NCBI GenBank assembly: GCA_030765605.1
Contig: JAVCCG010000017.1
Span: 60,522-124,521 of the forward strand
Reading direction: 5' to 3'
Length of the DNA: 64,000 nucleotides
From: Candidatus Alcyoniella australis
Lineage (GTDB): Bacteria; Lernaellota; Lernaellaia; JAVCCG01; Alcyoniellaceae
Shown here piece by piece: positions 10,435 through 19,602 of this stretch. The notes under the pieces are model-generated. The model made no database searches, was not told the DNA's origin, and saw nothing but the letters and a program-made list of their open reading frames with translations. A program made the translations under genes and the position numbers. How positions within the stretch are numbered: the stretch's first letter is position 1; each line of letters starts with the position of its first letter.

Positions 10435-11556
10435 CTACACCACCGCCCGGACCTGTTCGATGACGTACTCGACCTGGGGCTGGGTCAGGTCGGGATAGAG
10501 CGGCAAGGCGATGGAGCGCGCGCCGATCGACTCGGCGACCAGGAAGTCACTGGGCTGATACCCCAGCTCTTGGCGCAGGTAGGTGTGCAGATGCAGCGGT
10601 CGGAAGAACACGCCCGTGCCCACGCCGCGTTCGCCCAGTTGCTGGATGATCTCGTGACGGCGCGAGGCTTCGACCCAGATCGTGAACAGGTTGCGCGCGC
10701 TTTTCGAGCCGGGCCGAACTCGCGGAAAGTAGACGTTCTCGATCCGGTCGAACGCCTTTTCGTAGCGCTTGCAGATTTCGTCGCGCCGCGACCATAACTC
10801 CTCAATGCGCCGCAGTTGCGGCAACAGCAGCGCCGCGCGCAGGTCGTCCATCTCGCTGTCGAATCCCAAGGCGTCGATGTCGCAGGGCATGTGCAGACAG
10901 TCGCATCGATCGGCCTGCGTTTCGCTGACGCTGAGATTGCGCAGCCGCCTGAGGCGCTGGGCCAGGTCCGAATCATTTAGCACGATCGCGGCGCCTTGGC
11001 CCGCGCTGATGTTGGCAGTGGAGTGGAACCCCAGGCAGGCCGCGTCGGAAAGCTGGCCGGGACGGACCCCCTCGCGGCGGCCCTCCAGGCAATGCGAGGC
11101 GTCTTCGATAAGCAGTAGGTGCGAACGGTCGGCGATCTCGCGCAGCATGGCCATGTCGGCCATCTGACCATAGAGGTGCATCGGCACGATCGCCTTGGTC
11201 TGCGGCGTGATCGAGGCTTCGATCCGTTCGGCGTTGATGTTGCCGGTATCGGGCTCAACATCCACGAACGCGGGTTTGGCGCCGGCGTGCATGATCGCGC
11301 TCACGGTTTCCAGCGGGCTCAGCGGCGAGAGGATCACCTCGTGGTCGCGGCCCACGTCCAGTGCGTGTAGCGCGAGCGTTATCGCATTCGTATTGTTGTT
11401 GACGGCCACACAGTGGCGCACGCCGAGCACCTGAGCCAGTCCGCTTTCCAGCCGCGTCACGCGATCGCTGCTGCACAGCAGTGGCCGCTGCAGCGCATCC
11501 ATCGCTTGCTCGATCTCGTCGTGTCCCAAACAGTGACGGTAAAGCTCGATCTTCAT
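10435..11556 (-). CDS. DegT/DnrJ/EryC1-family protein lacking the PLP lysine
   Basis: 373 residues, full family length. Family features: VNNNTNAITLALHAL in the N-terminal part, MHLYGQ, the aspartate that contacts the PLP ring (IEDASH, Asp152), and the C-terminal small domain (FFRPLHLHTY). These enzymes normally transaminate nucleotide-linked keto-sugars. The lysine that binds PLP, expected in a phrase like FHATKN, is replaced: the sequence reads GFHSTANISAGQGAA with GCC (Ala181). A few family members use His here, but Ala cannot form the Schiff base. It may be a sugar-binding, dehydratase-like or regulatory relative. It lies 3 bp after the S15-like gene on the same strand. Confidence 0.85.
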   Translation of the reverse strand: MKIELYRHCLGHDEIEQAMDALQRPLLCSSDRVTRLESGLAQVLGVRHCVAVNNNTNAITLALHALDVGRDHEVILSPLSPLETVSAIMHAGAKPAFVDVEPDTGNINAERIEASITPQTKAIVPMHLYGQMADMAMLREIADRSHLLLIEDASHCLEGRREGVRPGQLSDAACLGFHSTANISAGQGAAIVLNDSDLAQRLRRLRNLSVSETQADRCDCLHMPCDIDALGFDSEMDDLRAALLLPQLRRIEELWSRRDEICKRYEKAFDRIENVYFPRVRPGSKSARNLFTIWVEASRRHEIIQQLGERGVGTGVFFRPLHLHTYLRQELGYQPSDFLVAESIGARSIALPLYPDLTQPQVEYVIEQVRAVV

Positions 11557-11559
11557 GGC

Positions 11560-13308
11560 TTAAACGGAGCCTCCACAGCAGCTTTGGTTTCGGTCATGCT
11601 CGTCCGGGGGTTGCCCGTCCGCGTCATCATCATCGTCGCCCGCAGTGTCGTCGTCATCATTATCGTAATCGTCGTCGCCCGCCGGCTCCCAGGGGAATTC
11701 GCCGATCACCGGCAGGCGTAGGGTGGTCTGATCGCCGAAGACGATCGTGTTGGTCTGATCCAGCGGCAATCCGATTTCGCCCGGCGTGAGGCCTGGATTG
11801 ATAGCGAAGAACGGCGATTCGGAGCTGGAGATCAGCACGCCGATGCGATGGCCGGTGTTGAACGCGTGGCTGGTCGACCACAGGTCGATTGTAAGCTGCG
11901 CCGCCTCGCCGGGAACCAGCGCGAGCTGTTGTTCGAATCCCTGGCGGAAGCGCGCGCGCAGGATGCCGTTGACGATCAGGATCATTCGGCCGTCGGGATA
12001 GAGGTCGACCAGGTAGGCGGTGACGTCGGTGTCCGCACGGTCGCTGATCAGCTCCACGTTGAGCAGTACTTTGCCCGTGACCTCCACCGGCTGGGGCAGC
12101 GGCTCGCTCTGGAAGTACAGCACGTCGTCGCGCTCAAGGTAGCTTGTCAGGTCGCAGGGCCCGGACAGTGCGCTCATTGAGCGGCCGCAGCGGGTGGGCA
12201 GCGGATCGTCCGGGTCGAACAGGTAGCTCAGGGTGCCCTCCGCAGGCGGATCGATCGACAGCGCGGCGTCAACGGTCGGGTAGAGCTTGACCTCGTGCTG
12301 TCCCGGCGGCGGCCAGCTCTCGCCGTACTGCCAGCTGTTGCCCGGCGCGTCGGGGTCGCTCACATCGCCCATGGTGTAGTAGCTCACCGCCGGCCAGTTG
12401 AACCCGTCCAACGTGCCCTCCAACGCCCGGTCGAGGAAGTCGTCCAGCGGATCCTTGCGCGGCGGTTTGTAGCAGCGCCGAGCGTTTTCCGGGAAGGTCA
12501 GCTCGCCTATGGTGTTCAGGCCGAAGGTGGCGTGGGTCCAGGGGCCGATCACCAGGTACTGTTGCTCGGCGCCCGCATGGCTGAAGATCTCGAATCCGCG
12601 GATCGCGCCCTCGGAGAAGAAGTCGTACCAGCCGCCAAAGTGGAACGCCGGGCTTTCCAGGTACGGTTCGCGCGTAGCCAGGTCGACCTGCTCCCAGTAC
12701 TCGTCGTATGCCGGATGGGCCAGCATCTCGGGCAGGCGGAACAGGCTGCCCTGGCCCTGAAGCCAGCCGGTGATGTCGCCCTCGCGCAGCACGCCGCCCT
12801 GGAGAAAGCCGATGTGATAAAGCGTGGGCGAGGCCGCGGCCATCACCTGACCAGCCAGCTGATCCGAGGCCGCGCCGGAGAGCATGTATTGCAGAATCGC
12901 CAGGCCCGAGTAGCCCTGGCCGACGATCGTGCCGTTGTACCAGGGCATCAGCTCGACGGCGTGCACCGTGTCCAGGCCGTCGCGCAGCTCGCCCCAGCCG
13001 TCGCAGCGAAACACGCAGTCCAAGCCCTGGGATGCGCCGCGGCCGCGGGCGTCCTGAATCACCACCGCGCGGCCCTCGTCGGCCAGCGCTCCGTAAGTGA
13101 CCATCTGCAGCTTGTCGTAGGGTGTGCGCAACAACAGCGTGGGCAGGCGGTCGCCCAGTTGGTAGCCGCCGGGCAGGTAGATATCCGTGGCTAGATTGAC
13201 GCTGTCGCGCATCGGCCACGAGAGGGGAAAGTAGAGGAACGCTTGGGCCGCCGCGGGCAGCAGCAGCGCCAGAGCCACGATCACCGCACACGCCGTTGAC
13301 CTGCGCAT
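11560..13308 (-). CDS. Secreted CocE/S15 family hydrolase-like protein with Asp-rich CCGG tail
   Basis: 582 residues with an N-terminal Sec signal (about residues 1-23), an alpha/beta hydrolase domain with cap, and a C-terminal jelly-roll typical of X-Pro dipeptidyl-peptidase/CocE proteins. The catalytic Asp (HFGGWYD, Asp229) and His (IGPWTH, His259) are present. The nucleophile motif, usually GxSYxG, reads GQGYSG, with Gly132 at the Ser position. The last 40 residues are mostly Asp and end in SCCGGSV, a tail resembling that of the glycosidase at 57759. As read it should not hydrolyse acyl or peptide bonds normally, unless Ser134 substitutes. It shares one base with the upstream beta-barrel gene (TGATG). 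Confidence 0.8.
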   Translation of the reverse strand: MRRSTACAVIVALALLLPAAAQAFLYFPLSWPMRDSVNLATDIYLPGGYQLGDRLPTLLLRTPYDKLQMVTYGALADEGRAVVIQDARGRGASQGLDCVFRCDGWGELRDGLDTVHAVELMPWYNGTIVGQGYSGLAILQYMLSGAASDQLAGQVMAAASPTLYHIGFLQGGVLREGDITGWLQGQGSLFRLPEMLAHPAYDEYWEQVDLATREPYLESPAFHFGGWYDFFSEGAIRGFEIFSHAGAEQQYLVIGPWTHATFGLNTIGELTFPENARRCYKPPRKDPLDDFLDRALEGTLDGFNWPAVSYYTMGDVSDPDAPGNSWQYGESWPPPGQHEVKLYPTVDAALSIDPPAEGTLSYLFDPDDPLPTRCGRSMSALSGPCDLTSYLERDDVLYFQSEPLPQPVEVTGKVLLNVELISDRADTDVTAYLVDLYPDGRMILIVNGILRARFRQGFEQQLALVPGEAAQLTIDLWSTSHAFNTGHRIGVLISSSESPFFAINPGLTPGEIGLPLDQTNTIVFGDQTTLRLPVIGEFPWEPAGDDDYDNDDDDTAGDDDDDADGQPPDEHDRNQSCCGGSV

Positions 13309-14561
13309 CAGTCGAACCAGTAGCTCGTGCCCAGCACGATGCTGGTCGAGATGCCGTTTACCGCGACCTTGTCCCCCGCGGGATTCACCGTGTCGCCGTT
13401 GCCCAGGTTGAGCAGCAGGCCCAAGCTGGTGTAGGTGCGGTTGGTGCGATAGCCGCCCTGCATAGTCAATCCGATCCAGTGCACCTTGAGGATTCCGGTG
13501 TCCGCGAGCTCATAGGGGTCCGGCGCCGCGGAGCGGTTGGTGTAGGCGCCCGCGGCTACGGTGTAGCGCTCACGGATTAGGAACTCCATACCCGCATTAT
13601 AGTTGATCACCTGCAGCAGCGCTGCGTTTCCCGGCTGCTGAGTACCCGTGGCCAGGGTCAACAGGTTCTGCGCCGCGAAGTAGCTCAGATCGAGGCTCAG
13701 CGTGATCCACGGCCGAGGCATCATCGCCGTACCGAGCACCACGGTGAACGGAAAGGCGGTCTCGGCCTTAAGCGAGTTGACGATTTTGGAGCGGCCGCTT
13801 CGTTGCAAATGATCGGTGTGGGTCACGACCTTGGTGAATCCCGAGCGGTAGAGCGGCAAGCCCTGGCGCAGGCAGATCCCGATCCGCCACCATTCAAAGG
13901 GCCGGAATTGTGCGCCCAGGTGCGGGACCAAGCCGTGGTTGGTGGTCTTGAGTTGGAACACCCGGTCGTCGTAGCCGCCGGCGTCGTAGTCTACGTAGGT
14001 CGCGCTGTTGGCCTCCTTGCGGTCGTAAAAGTAGAAAAGCGACAGCCCCAGCGAGACGTGTTCGGCGACTCTGATCGAGTAGCCCGGCCCCAGCAGGTAG
14101 GTGCGCTGGGCTTGGCGCAGATCGAGGTTGACCTCGGCCGGTTCCCCCTGCCAGCTCGCGTTGGACAGGGTCAGGTCGGCGTCGATGTTCTCGTTGCTCG
14201 CCACCAGGGTCGAGAACCCGATGACTCCCGGGCCCAGGCGTCTGATCGCCGCGCCGCCGGTGGGATAGAAGTTGAGCGATCCCAGCCGCAACCGCTCGCC
14301 GCCGGAGTAGTCCGAGATCTCCACCAGCTTGCTTTCCAGCGCGCGTCCCGAGAGGCTGAAGCTGTCGTAGTCGGCCTCGATCGGCCCGGCCGGGTTGTAG
14401 TACCAACCCGAGGGATCGGCCGACAGCGCGCAATAGGCTCCGCCCAGACCGAAGGCCCGCTGCCCCTGCACCACGTTGAAGTAGTTGAATAGCTGCGCAC
14501 GCGCCGGCGCGGCCCATCCCAGGACGAGCAGCGCCGAGAGCAGCAGCAGGCTTCGACGCAT
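13308..14561 (-). CDS. Outer-membrane beta-barrel protein, FadL/PorV-like
   Basis: 417 residues with a Sec signal peptide ending near APARAQ (residue 23). The mature start contains GQRAFGLGGAYCALSADPSGWYYNPAG, the conserved plug-like opening of the OmpP1/FadL and PorV-type families (given here as a description; key parts are AFGLGGAY and YYNPAG). The rest shows alternating amphipathic strands and ends in a terminal aromatic pair region (SYWFD), as expected for BAM-dependent barrels. Such proteins transport hydrophobic compounds or serve secretion; the ligand cannot be inferred. It is the second gene of a minus-strand run starting with the DUF2914 gene. Confidence 0.8.
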   Translation of the reverse strand: MRRSLLLLSALLVLGWAAPARAQLFNYFNVVQGQRAFGLGGAYCALSADPSGWYYNPAGPIEADYDSFSLSGRALESKLVEISDYSGGERLRLGSLNFYPTGGAAIRRLGPGVIGFSTLVASNENIDADLTLSNASWQGEPAEVNLDLRQAQRTYLLGPGYSIRVAEHVSLGLSLFYFYDRKEANSATYVDYDAGGYDDRVFQLKTTNHGLVPHLGAQFRPFEWWRIGICLRQGLPLYRSGFTKVVTHTDHLQRSGRSKIVNSLKAETAFPFTVVLGTAMMPRPWITLSLDLSYFAAQNLLTLATGTQQPGNAALLQVINYNAGMEFLIRERYTVAAGAYTNRSAAPDPYELADTGILKVHWIGLTMQGGYRTNRTYTSLGLLLNLGNGDTVNPAGDKVAVNGISTSIVLGTSYWFD

Positions 14562-14576
14562 TGCGCCCGCCGTGCT

Positions 14577-15125
14577 CTACTCGACCGTGAATTCGGCCTG
14601 GCCCAGCAGGCCGTTTTGAGCGTCGATCACCTCGACGCGCCAACGTCCGGTCTGCGAGGGTGCGATCGTCTTGTACGAGTAGGTGCGGAACGGCGTGCTG
14701 CGGATCTCGAGTGCGATGCGCGAGACCGGCTGATCCTCGTAGTACCAGACGTGGGTCACGCTGGTGGGCTCGACGAACGGCTCGAGGGCCACGCGCGAGA
14801 GGCAGTAGACACGGCCCACATCCGCGGCAAAGACCTCGGAGGGGCTCACGGCCTCGTGATCCTCCACGCCTAGGCAGAACACGAGCTGCACCGAACGTTC
14901 CAACAACGTTTCTTGCTGGGGTGCCGCCGCAGTCGGCAAGGCCGCGGGTGCCGGTGTGGGCGTGGGAGTAGGCGTGGGAGTGGGAGTAGGAGTAGGAGTA
15001 GGAGTAGGAGTGGGAGTAGGAGTAGGCGTGGGAGTAATCGGCCCCGGATCCTGTCCCTGTTGGGCCGCCGCGGGCAGGGCCGTGAGCAGCACGAATAGCA
15101 GGCAGATCAGCAGGCTGAGCCTCAT
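14577..15125 (-). CDS. Secreted DUF2914 protein with Thr-Pro repeat linker
   Basis: 182 residues: Sec signal (about 1-22), a linker of about 14 Thr-Pro dipeptides (about residues 30-58), then a C-terminal domain at about 75-182. Its phrases VTHVWYYEDQPVSRI, RTYSYKTI and GRWRVEVID fit DUF2914, a beta-rich module of unknown function in envelope proteins. The Thr-Pro stretch probably spans the peptidoglycan or holds the domain away from the membrane. No lipobox. It is the first gene of the minus-strand run and diverges from the S9 peptidase gene, so 15126-15221 should hold two promoters. Confidence 0.8.
   Translation of the reverse strand: MRLSLLICLLFVLLTALPAAAQQGQDPGPITPTPTPTPTPTPTPTPTPTPTPTPTPTPAPAALPTAAAPQQETLLERSVQLVFCLGVEDHEAVSPSEVFAADVGRVYCLSRVALEPFVEPTSVTHVWYYEDQPVSRIALEIRSTPFRTYSYKTIAPSQTGRWRVEVIDAQNGLLGQAEFTVE
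14957..15036 (-). repeat. Hexanucleotide repeat encoding the Thr-Pro linker
   Basis: About 80 bp of GGGAGT/AGGAGT/GGCGTG-type hexamers (plus-strand view) lie inside the DUF2914 gene. Each unit encodes Thr-Pro. Such a tract can change copy number by slippage in six-base steps without breaking the frame, so linker length may vary between strains. Confidence 0.85.
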
Positions 15126-15221
15126 GACGTTATCTCCTTCATAATTTTCCGGTGTGGACAGGATCGACGGCCAATCTATAGGATGGTGCGTTTCATGTCC
15201 ACGCGCTTTGGAGGTGCTTCG

Positions 15222-17174
15222 ATGTCGATATCCAGACTGACAACTCTGGTGCTGGTCGCGTTCCTTATAGCGTGTCCAACGCTGTGTGCGGCCCAGGACG
15301 ACGGGTTCGCAAACTACCTGCAGATCAGCTATGCCCGGGGCGGATCGCTCTCGCCCGAGGGCTCGCGGCTCGTCTATCTGGACAACGGCGGCGGCACGTA
15401 TCAGGTCTACCTGCGCGACCTGACGGCTGACCAGAGCGCGCCCCCGCGGCAGCTCACCGACTTTGCCGAGCCGGTTGAGTTCGCCGTGTATTTGCCGACC
15501 CGGGAGCGGGTGCTGATCGGATCATCCGTAGGCGGCAACGAGCGCACCCAGTTGCTGCTGCTCGACCCGGCCACGGGCGAATACGAGGCGTTGACCAGCG
15601 CGCCGGAGGTGATCCACCGTTTCGGCTGCTTCAGCCGCGACGGCCGCTACATCGCTTACGCTGCCAATGCGCGTGATCAGGCCCACTTCGACATCTATGT
15701 GATGGACATGAACACGCGCGAGGCGCGCCGAGTTTTGACCCGCGACGGATACAACGACGCCGAGAGCTTCTCTCCCGACGGCAAACAGCTGGTCGTCAGC
15801 TCCTGGGAGAGCAACTACGACAACAATCTGTACCTACTGGATCTAGGCGACGGCGAGATGCGGCTGCTCACCAAGCACGTGGGCTGGGCGACCTACGAGT
15901 ACCCGCGTTTCGACCGCAAGGGTAAGCATCTGTGGTTGACCTCCAACTACAGCCAAAACTTCAACAACCCGGCGCGAATCAAACTTCGCAACGGCAAACT
16001 GCGCTTCGAGCGGTTGATCAACCGCGAGACCGAGGCCCTGGTGCTCTCCGAGGACCCGCAACGCCTGGCCTACGTGATCAACGACGACGGCTACTCGATG
16101 CTGATGCTTTGGGACCCCAAGGGCTGGCGCGAGCTGGAGCTGCCGCAGATCCCGCGCGGCGTGATCCGCAACCTCTCGATCAGCCCCGACGGCACCAAGC
16201 TGGCATTCTCGCTCTCGTCGCCGACCCTGCCCAGCAGCGTGTTCGTGGTCGATATCGAGGCGCGCAACCTGCGGATGGTCAGCGTGCCGAATTTCGCGGG
16301 CATCGACCCGACGGGATTCGTCGAACCTGAATTGATTAAATACCAATCGGCCGACGGCAAGAGCGTCCCGGCGTTTCTCTACGTACCTCCCGGCGTCAAG
16401 GCCGACGGCTCCAACCCGGCGTTGATCTATGCCCACGGCGGTCCCGAGGGCCAGGAGCGGCCGGACTTCGGCATCACCTTTCAGTATTTCCTCTCGCGCG
16501 GCTACCTGATCTTCGCCCCCAATCCGCGGGGCTCCGCGGGCTACGGCAAGCTCTACATTCATGCCGACGACAAGGATAAGCGGCCGGCCGCGGTGGCCGA
16601 CTACGCCTGGGGCGCCAAGTGGCTGGTCGAGAACAACTGGGCTGATCAAAGCAAGATCGGGATCTACGGCGGCTCCTACGGCGGCTACGTGGTGATGGCC
16701 ATGCTCGCCCAGTTCCCGCAGACCTGCGCCGCCGGGGTGAGCTTTGTGGGCATCTCCAACCTGGTGAGCTTTTTGCAAAACACCGGCGCCTGGCGACGGG
16801 CGATCCGCGAGGCGGAGTACGGCTCACTTGAGTTCGACCTGGAGCTGCTGCAGCGCATCAGTCCGATCAACAAAGTCGAGCTGATCAGCTCGCCGCTGAT
16901 GGTGATCCAGGGCGCCAACGATCCGCGCGTGCCGCAGCAGGAGGCCGACCAGATCGTGGCCGCGTTGCGTGCGCGCAACGTGCCGGTGGAATATCTGCTC
17001 TACGCCGACGAGGGGCACGGCTTGGCCAAACGCAAGAACCGGCTCGAGGCCTATCCCAAGATGGGCGCGTTTTTCGACCTCTATCTGCGCGGGATCCAGC
17101 CTGAGCCCGAAAAACAGACTGAGCAGAACGCAACGGACGAAGACGGGGAGCAGCCGCCTGCGACCGAGCAATAA
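15222..17174 (+). CDS. Secreted S9 family (prolyl oligopeptidase-type) peptidase
   Basis: 650 residues from the ATG at 15222, chosen because GGAGG lies 7 bases upstream and the product then starts with a clean signal peptide (MSISRLTTLVLVAFLIAC...AAQ). An N-terminal TolB-like beta-propeller (about residues 30-370, with repeats such as FSPDGKQLVVSS) precedes an alpha/beta hydrolase domain. The triad is complete: Ser485 in YGGSYGGY, Asp567 in GANDPRVP, His599 in DEGHGL. The family cleaves peptides after proline or related residues, or acts as acylaminoacyl peptidase. Probably periplasmic. The last 20 residues are acidic and Gln/Pro-rich. Confidence 0.92.
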   Translation: MSISRLTTLVLVAFLIACPTLCAAQDDGFANYLQISYARGGSLSPEGSRLVYLDNGGGTYQVYLRDLTADQSAPPRQLTDFAEPVEFAVYLPTRERVLIGSSVGGNERTQLLLLDPATGEYEALTSAPEVIHRFGCFSRDGRYIAYAANARDQAHFDIYVMDMNTREARRVLTRDGYNDAESFSPDGKQLVVSSWESNYDNNLYLLDLGDGEMRLLTKHVGWATYEYPRFDRKGKHLWLTSNYSQNFNNPARIKLRNGKLRFERLINRETEALVLSEDPQRLAYVINDDGYSMLMLWDPKGWRELELPQIPRGVIRNLSISPDGTKLAFSLSSPTLPSSVFVVDIEARNLRMVSVPNFAGIDPTGFVEPELIKYQSADGKSVPAFLYVPPGVKADGSNPALIYAHGGPEGQERPDFGITFQYFLSRGYLIFAPNPRGSAGYGKLYIHADDKDKRPAAVADYAWGAKWLVENNWADQSKIGIYGGSYGGYVVMAMLAQFPQTCAAGVSFVGISNLVSFLQNTGAWRRAIREAEYGSLEFDLELLQRISPINKVELISSPLMVIQGANDPRVPQQEADQIVAALRARNVPVEYLLYADEGHGLAKRKNRLEAYPKMGAFFDLYLRGIQPEPEKQTEQNATDEDGEQPPATEQ

Positions 17175-17290
17175 CGGGTCGTGGCCGGGCTTGCACGCAT
17201 TTATGCTCACAGGTAGCCTCTAGCCTGGATAATCCGGGTCGACCTTGCCCAAGAAGGTCACGGGGATAAACAAGTAAACGGAGATCGAAG

Positions 17291-19495
17291 ATGAAGCGCT
17301 GGATATTTATGGCGATGCTGCTGGCGACCCTGGCCCTTGTGTTTACCATCGGCGGCGGTTGCAGCTGCAGCGGCGATGATGACGACGACGACGACGATGA
17401 TGACGATGACGATGACAACCAAGGCGATGTGCCCGACGAGGCGTTTCAGGAGATCTGCGGCGAGCGCGACTGGCTTGATACCTTGCAGCCGACCGAGCTG
17501 GTCTACGACTCGGGCAACGAGTTCGGCAACGACGGCCGCCTGCATTACGACCTGGCCGAGGGCGACGTGGCCGCGGTGCACTTTATTCCCGAGCACTCGC
17601 TGTGGATCAAGAAGCTCCGCGTGCACTTCACCGGCGAGGGGGGGCCGATCCGGGTCCACGTCTATGAGGGGTACGGCCGCTCGCGTCCGAACACCGACGT
17701 CGACCTGACCGAACCGATCGAGCAGGATATCGAAACCGACGCCGGATGGGTCGAGATCGACATCAGCGACCGCCAGCTGGTGGTGCTGCCCTCGAACCAC
17801 TTCTGGGTCGGTTACGAGCACGTCAACGAGCAGCCCTACATCAGCATGGACAACGGCGTGGACAACGATTCGACCCACAGCCTGATCCGCATCGAGGCCG
17901 CGCAGCACGATATCAGCCCCTTCGATTGGATCGGCCTGGGCGACGTGGCGTTTATGATCCAGGTTACGGGCGACTACTTCTGCGAACTGGATATCAACGA
18001 GCGCCAGTTCACCAACGTCAGCGAGCAGGCCGGACTCTCCGAGCTCTCGGCTGTGCGCATCAACTGGGGCGACGTCAACAACGATGGCTGGGACGACATG
18101 CTCCTGCATCGTCTGGGCTATATCGACGAAACCGCCAATCTGCTGCTCAACAATCAGGACGGTACGTTCGAGAACGTCACCGACGATTCGGACCTCGACG
18201 GCCACTACGCGAGCTTCGGCGGCCTGGCCGATTTTGACAACGACGGCAACCTCGATGTGTACCTCGGGGTCAACGTACCCAATGAGGACGCCGATCCGCC
18301 GGACAACGGCGCGCGTTCGCTGATCATGCTCGGCGACGGCGAGGGCGGATTCACTGAAGTCGCGGGCAACGGCGTGGACCTCGAAGCCTCGACGTCCGCG
18401 GCCTCCATCGCCGACTACGACGCCGACGGCGACCTCGACATTTACGTGGGCAACTGGCTGGTCAAGTACCCCTCTCCGGCGTGCTGGTCCGACTTCATTT
18501 TTAACGGCAAGGGCAACGGCAAGTTCGATGAGACCTCCGCCGCGACCGGCATCGCCGTCCTTGAGGCGCGTCCGAGCTACGGCGTGACTTGGGTCGACTT
18601 CGACATGGACAACGACATGGACATCTCGGTCGCCAACTACGGCCGCGTCGACAACTTCCTGCTCGAAAACAAGAACGGACACTTCACCGACGTCGCGCCC
18701 CAAGTCGAGCTCGACCGCCAGGGCGTGGGCACCGGCGGCAACACCTTCGGCACCGACTGGGGCGACGCCAACAACGACGGCTACTTCGATACCTACCAGG
18801 CCGAGATCGCCCACCCGCGCTACCAGCCCAGCTCGGACATCGGCTCGATGATGTTCGGAATGGGCCCGGACGAGGACTGGCTGTTCCAGAATGTTACCGA
18901 AGCCGCCGGGATCTTCTACGACGAGGGGCAGGTCGACCCCAGCTGGGTCGACTACAACAACGACGGCCGCCTCGATTTCGCGCTCAGCGTGCTCTACACG
19001 TTGCAATACTTCCGGCTCTACCGCCAGGAAGAGGACGGTACGTTCACCGACGTGACCTACATCACCGGCACCGAGATTCTGGACACCAACAACAACGCCT
19101 GGGCCGACTTTGACAACGACGGCGACATGGACCTGATGAACATGGACCGCCGTTCCGGCGGGCACGCCAACCTGTTCCGCAACGACATCGGCAACGAGCT
19201 GAACTGGCTCGAGATCAGCCTGCGCGGCACCGACTCCAACCGCATGGCCGTGGGCGCGCGGGTCGAGATTTCCAGCCCGAGCATCGAGTACCAGGTGCGC
19301 TACGTGCAGGCGGGCAAGGGACACGCCTGTAGCCAGCATTCGGCGCGGCTGCACTTCGGCCTGAACACCGACGATGTGGTGCAGATCCTGACCGTCTACT
19401 GGCCCTCGGGATTGGAAGAGGAGTTCGGCGAGATCCCGGCCAACAGCTGGATCAAGATCACGGAGGGCGACGACGACTACGAGGTCGTGCAGTAA
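17291..19495 (+). CDS. Asp-rich lipoprotein with FG-GAP/VCBS repeats and C-terminal ASPIC/UnbV domain
   Basis: 734 residues. Lipoprotein signal with Cys at about residue 24, then an uninterrupted 14-Asp run. After a lectin-like region (about 45-230) come at least seven calcium-binding FG-GAP/VCBS blades marked by DVNNDGWDD, DFDNDGNLD, DYDADGDLD, DFDMDNDMD, DANNDGYFD, DYNNDGRLD and DFDNDGDMD. These form an integrin-like propeller. The C-terminal 100 residues (AVGARVEIS, YWPSGLEEEF) match the ASPIC/UnbV module that follows such propellers. Likely a cell-surface binding protein. GGAG lies 7 bases before the ATG, and the gene ends with a strong terminator. Confidence 0.9.
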   Translation: MKRWIFMAMLLATLALVFTIGGGCSCSGDDDDDDDDDDDDDDNQGDVPDEAFQEICGERDWLDTLQPTELVYDSGNEFGNDGRLHYDLAEGDVAAVHFIPEHSLWIKKLRVHFTGEGGPIRVHVYEGYGRSRPNTDVDLTEPIEQDIETDAGWVEIDISDRQLVVLPSNHFWVGYEHVNEQPYISMDNGVDNDSTHSLIRIEAAQHDISPFDWIGLGDVAFMIQVTGDYFCELDINERQFTNVSEQAGLSELSAVRINWGDVNNDGWDDMLLHRLGYIDETANLLLNNQDGTFENVTDDSDLDGHYASFGGLADFDNDGNLDVYLGVNVPNEDADPPDNGARSLIMLGDGEGGFTEVAGNGVDLEASTSAASIADYDADGDLDIYVGNWLVKYPSPACWSDFIFNGKGNGKFDETSAATGIAVLEARPSYGVTWVDFDMDNDMDISVANYGRVDNFLLENKNGHFTDVAPQVELDRQGVGTGGNTFGTDWGDANNDGYFDTYQAEIAHPRYQPSSDIGSMMFGMGPDEDWLFQNVTEAAGIFYDEGQVDPSWVDYNNDGRLDFALSVLYTLQYFRLYRQEEDGTFTDVTYITGTEILDTNNNAWADFDNDGDMDLMNMDRRSGGHANLFRNDIGNELNWLEISLRGTDSNRMAVGARVEISSPSIEYQVRYVQAGKGHACSQHSARLHFGLNTDDVVQILTVYWPSGLEEEFGEIPANSWIKITEGDDDYEVVQ

Positions 19496-19522
19496 CTTCG
19501 ATCAGCGATACGTCAGCCACAA

Positions 19523-19552
19523 GGGGACGGCCCGGGCCGTCCCCTTTTTTTC
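19523..19552 (+). terminator. Rho-independent terminator after the FG-GAP lipoprotein gene
   Basis: A perfect palindrome, GGGGACGGCCC followed directly by GGGCCGTCCCC, precedes eight T residues, 27 bases after the stop codon. This is the clearest intrinsic terminator in the window. It separates the lipoprotein gene from the glycosidase gene. Confidence 0.93.
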
Positions 19553-19602
19553 ATCTGCTCTCGCCCCAAGTCCCACGCCCGAGCTGTTAGAATTCGCGCA
19601 CT

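Noticed and set aside
17258-19354. A 698-codon open frame antisense to the FG-GAP lipoprotein
   Set aside because: Its Val/Asp-rich repetitive product mirrors the repeated DNDG codons of the real gene; there is no signal peptide or family.
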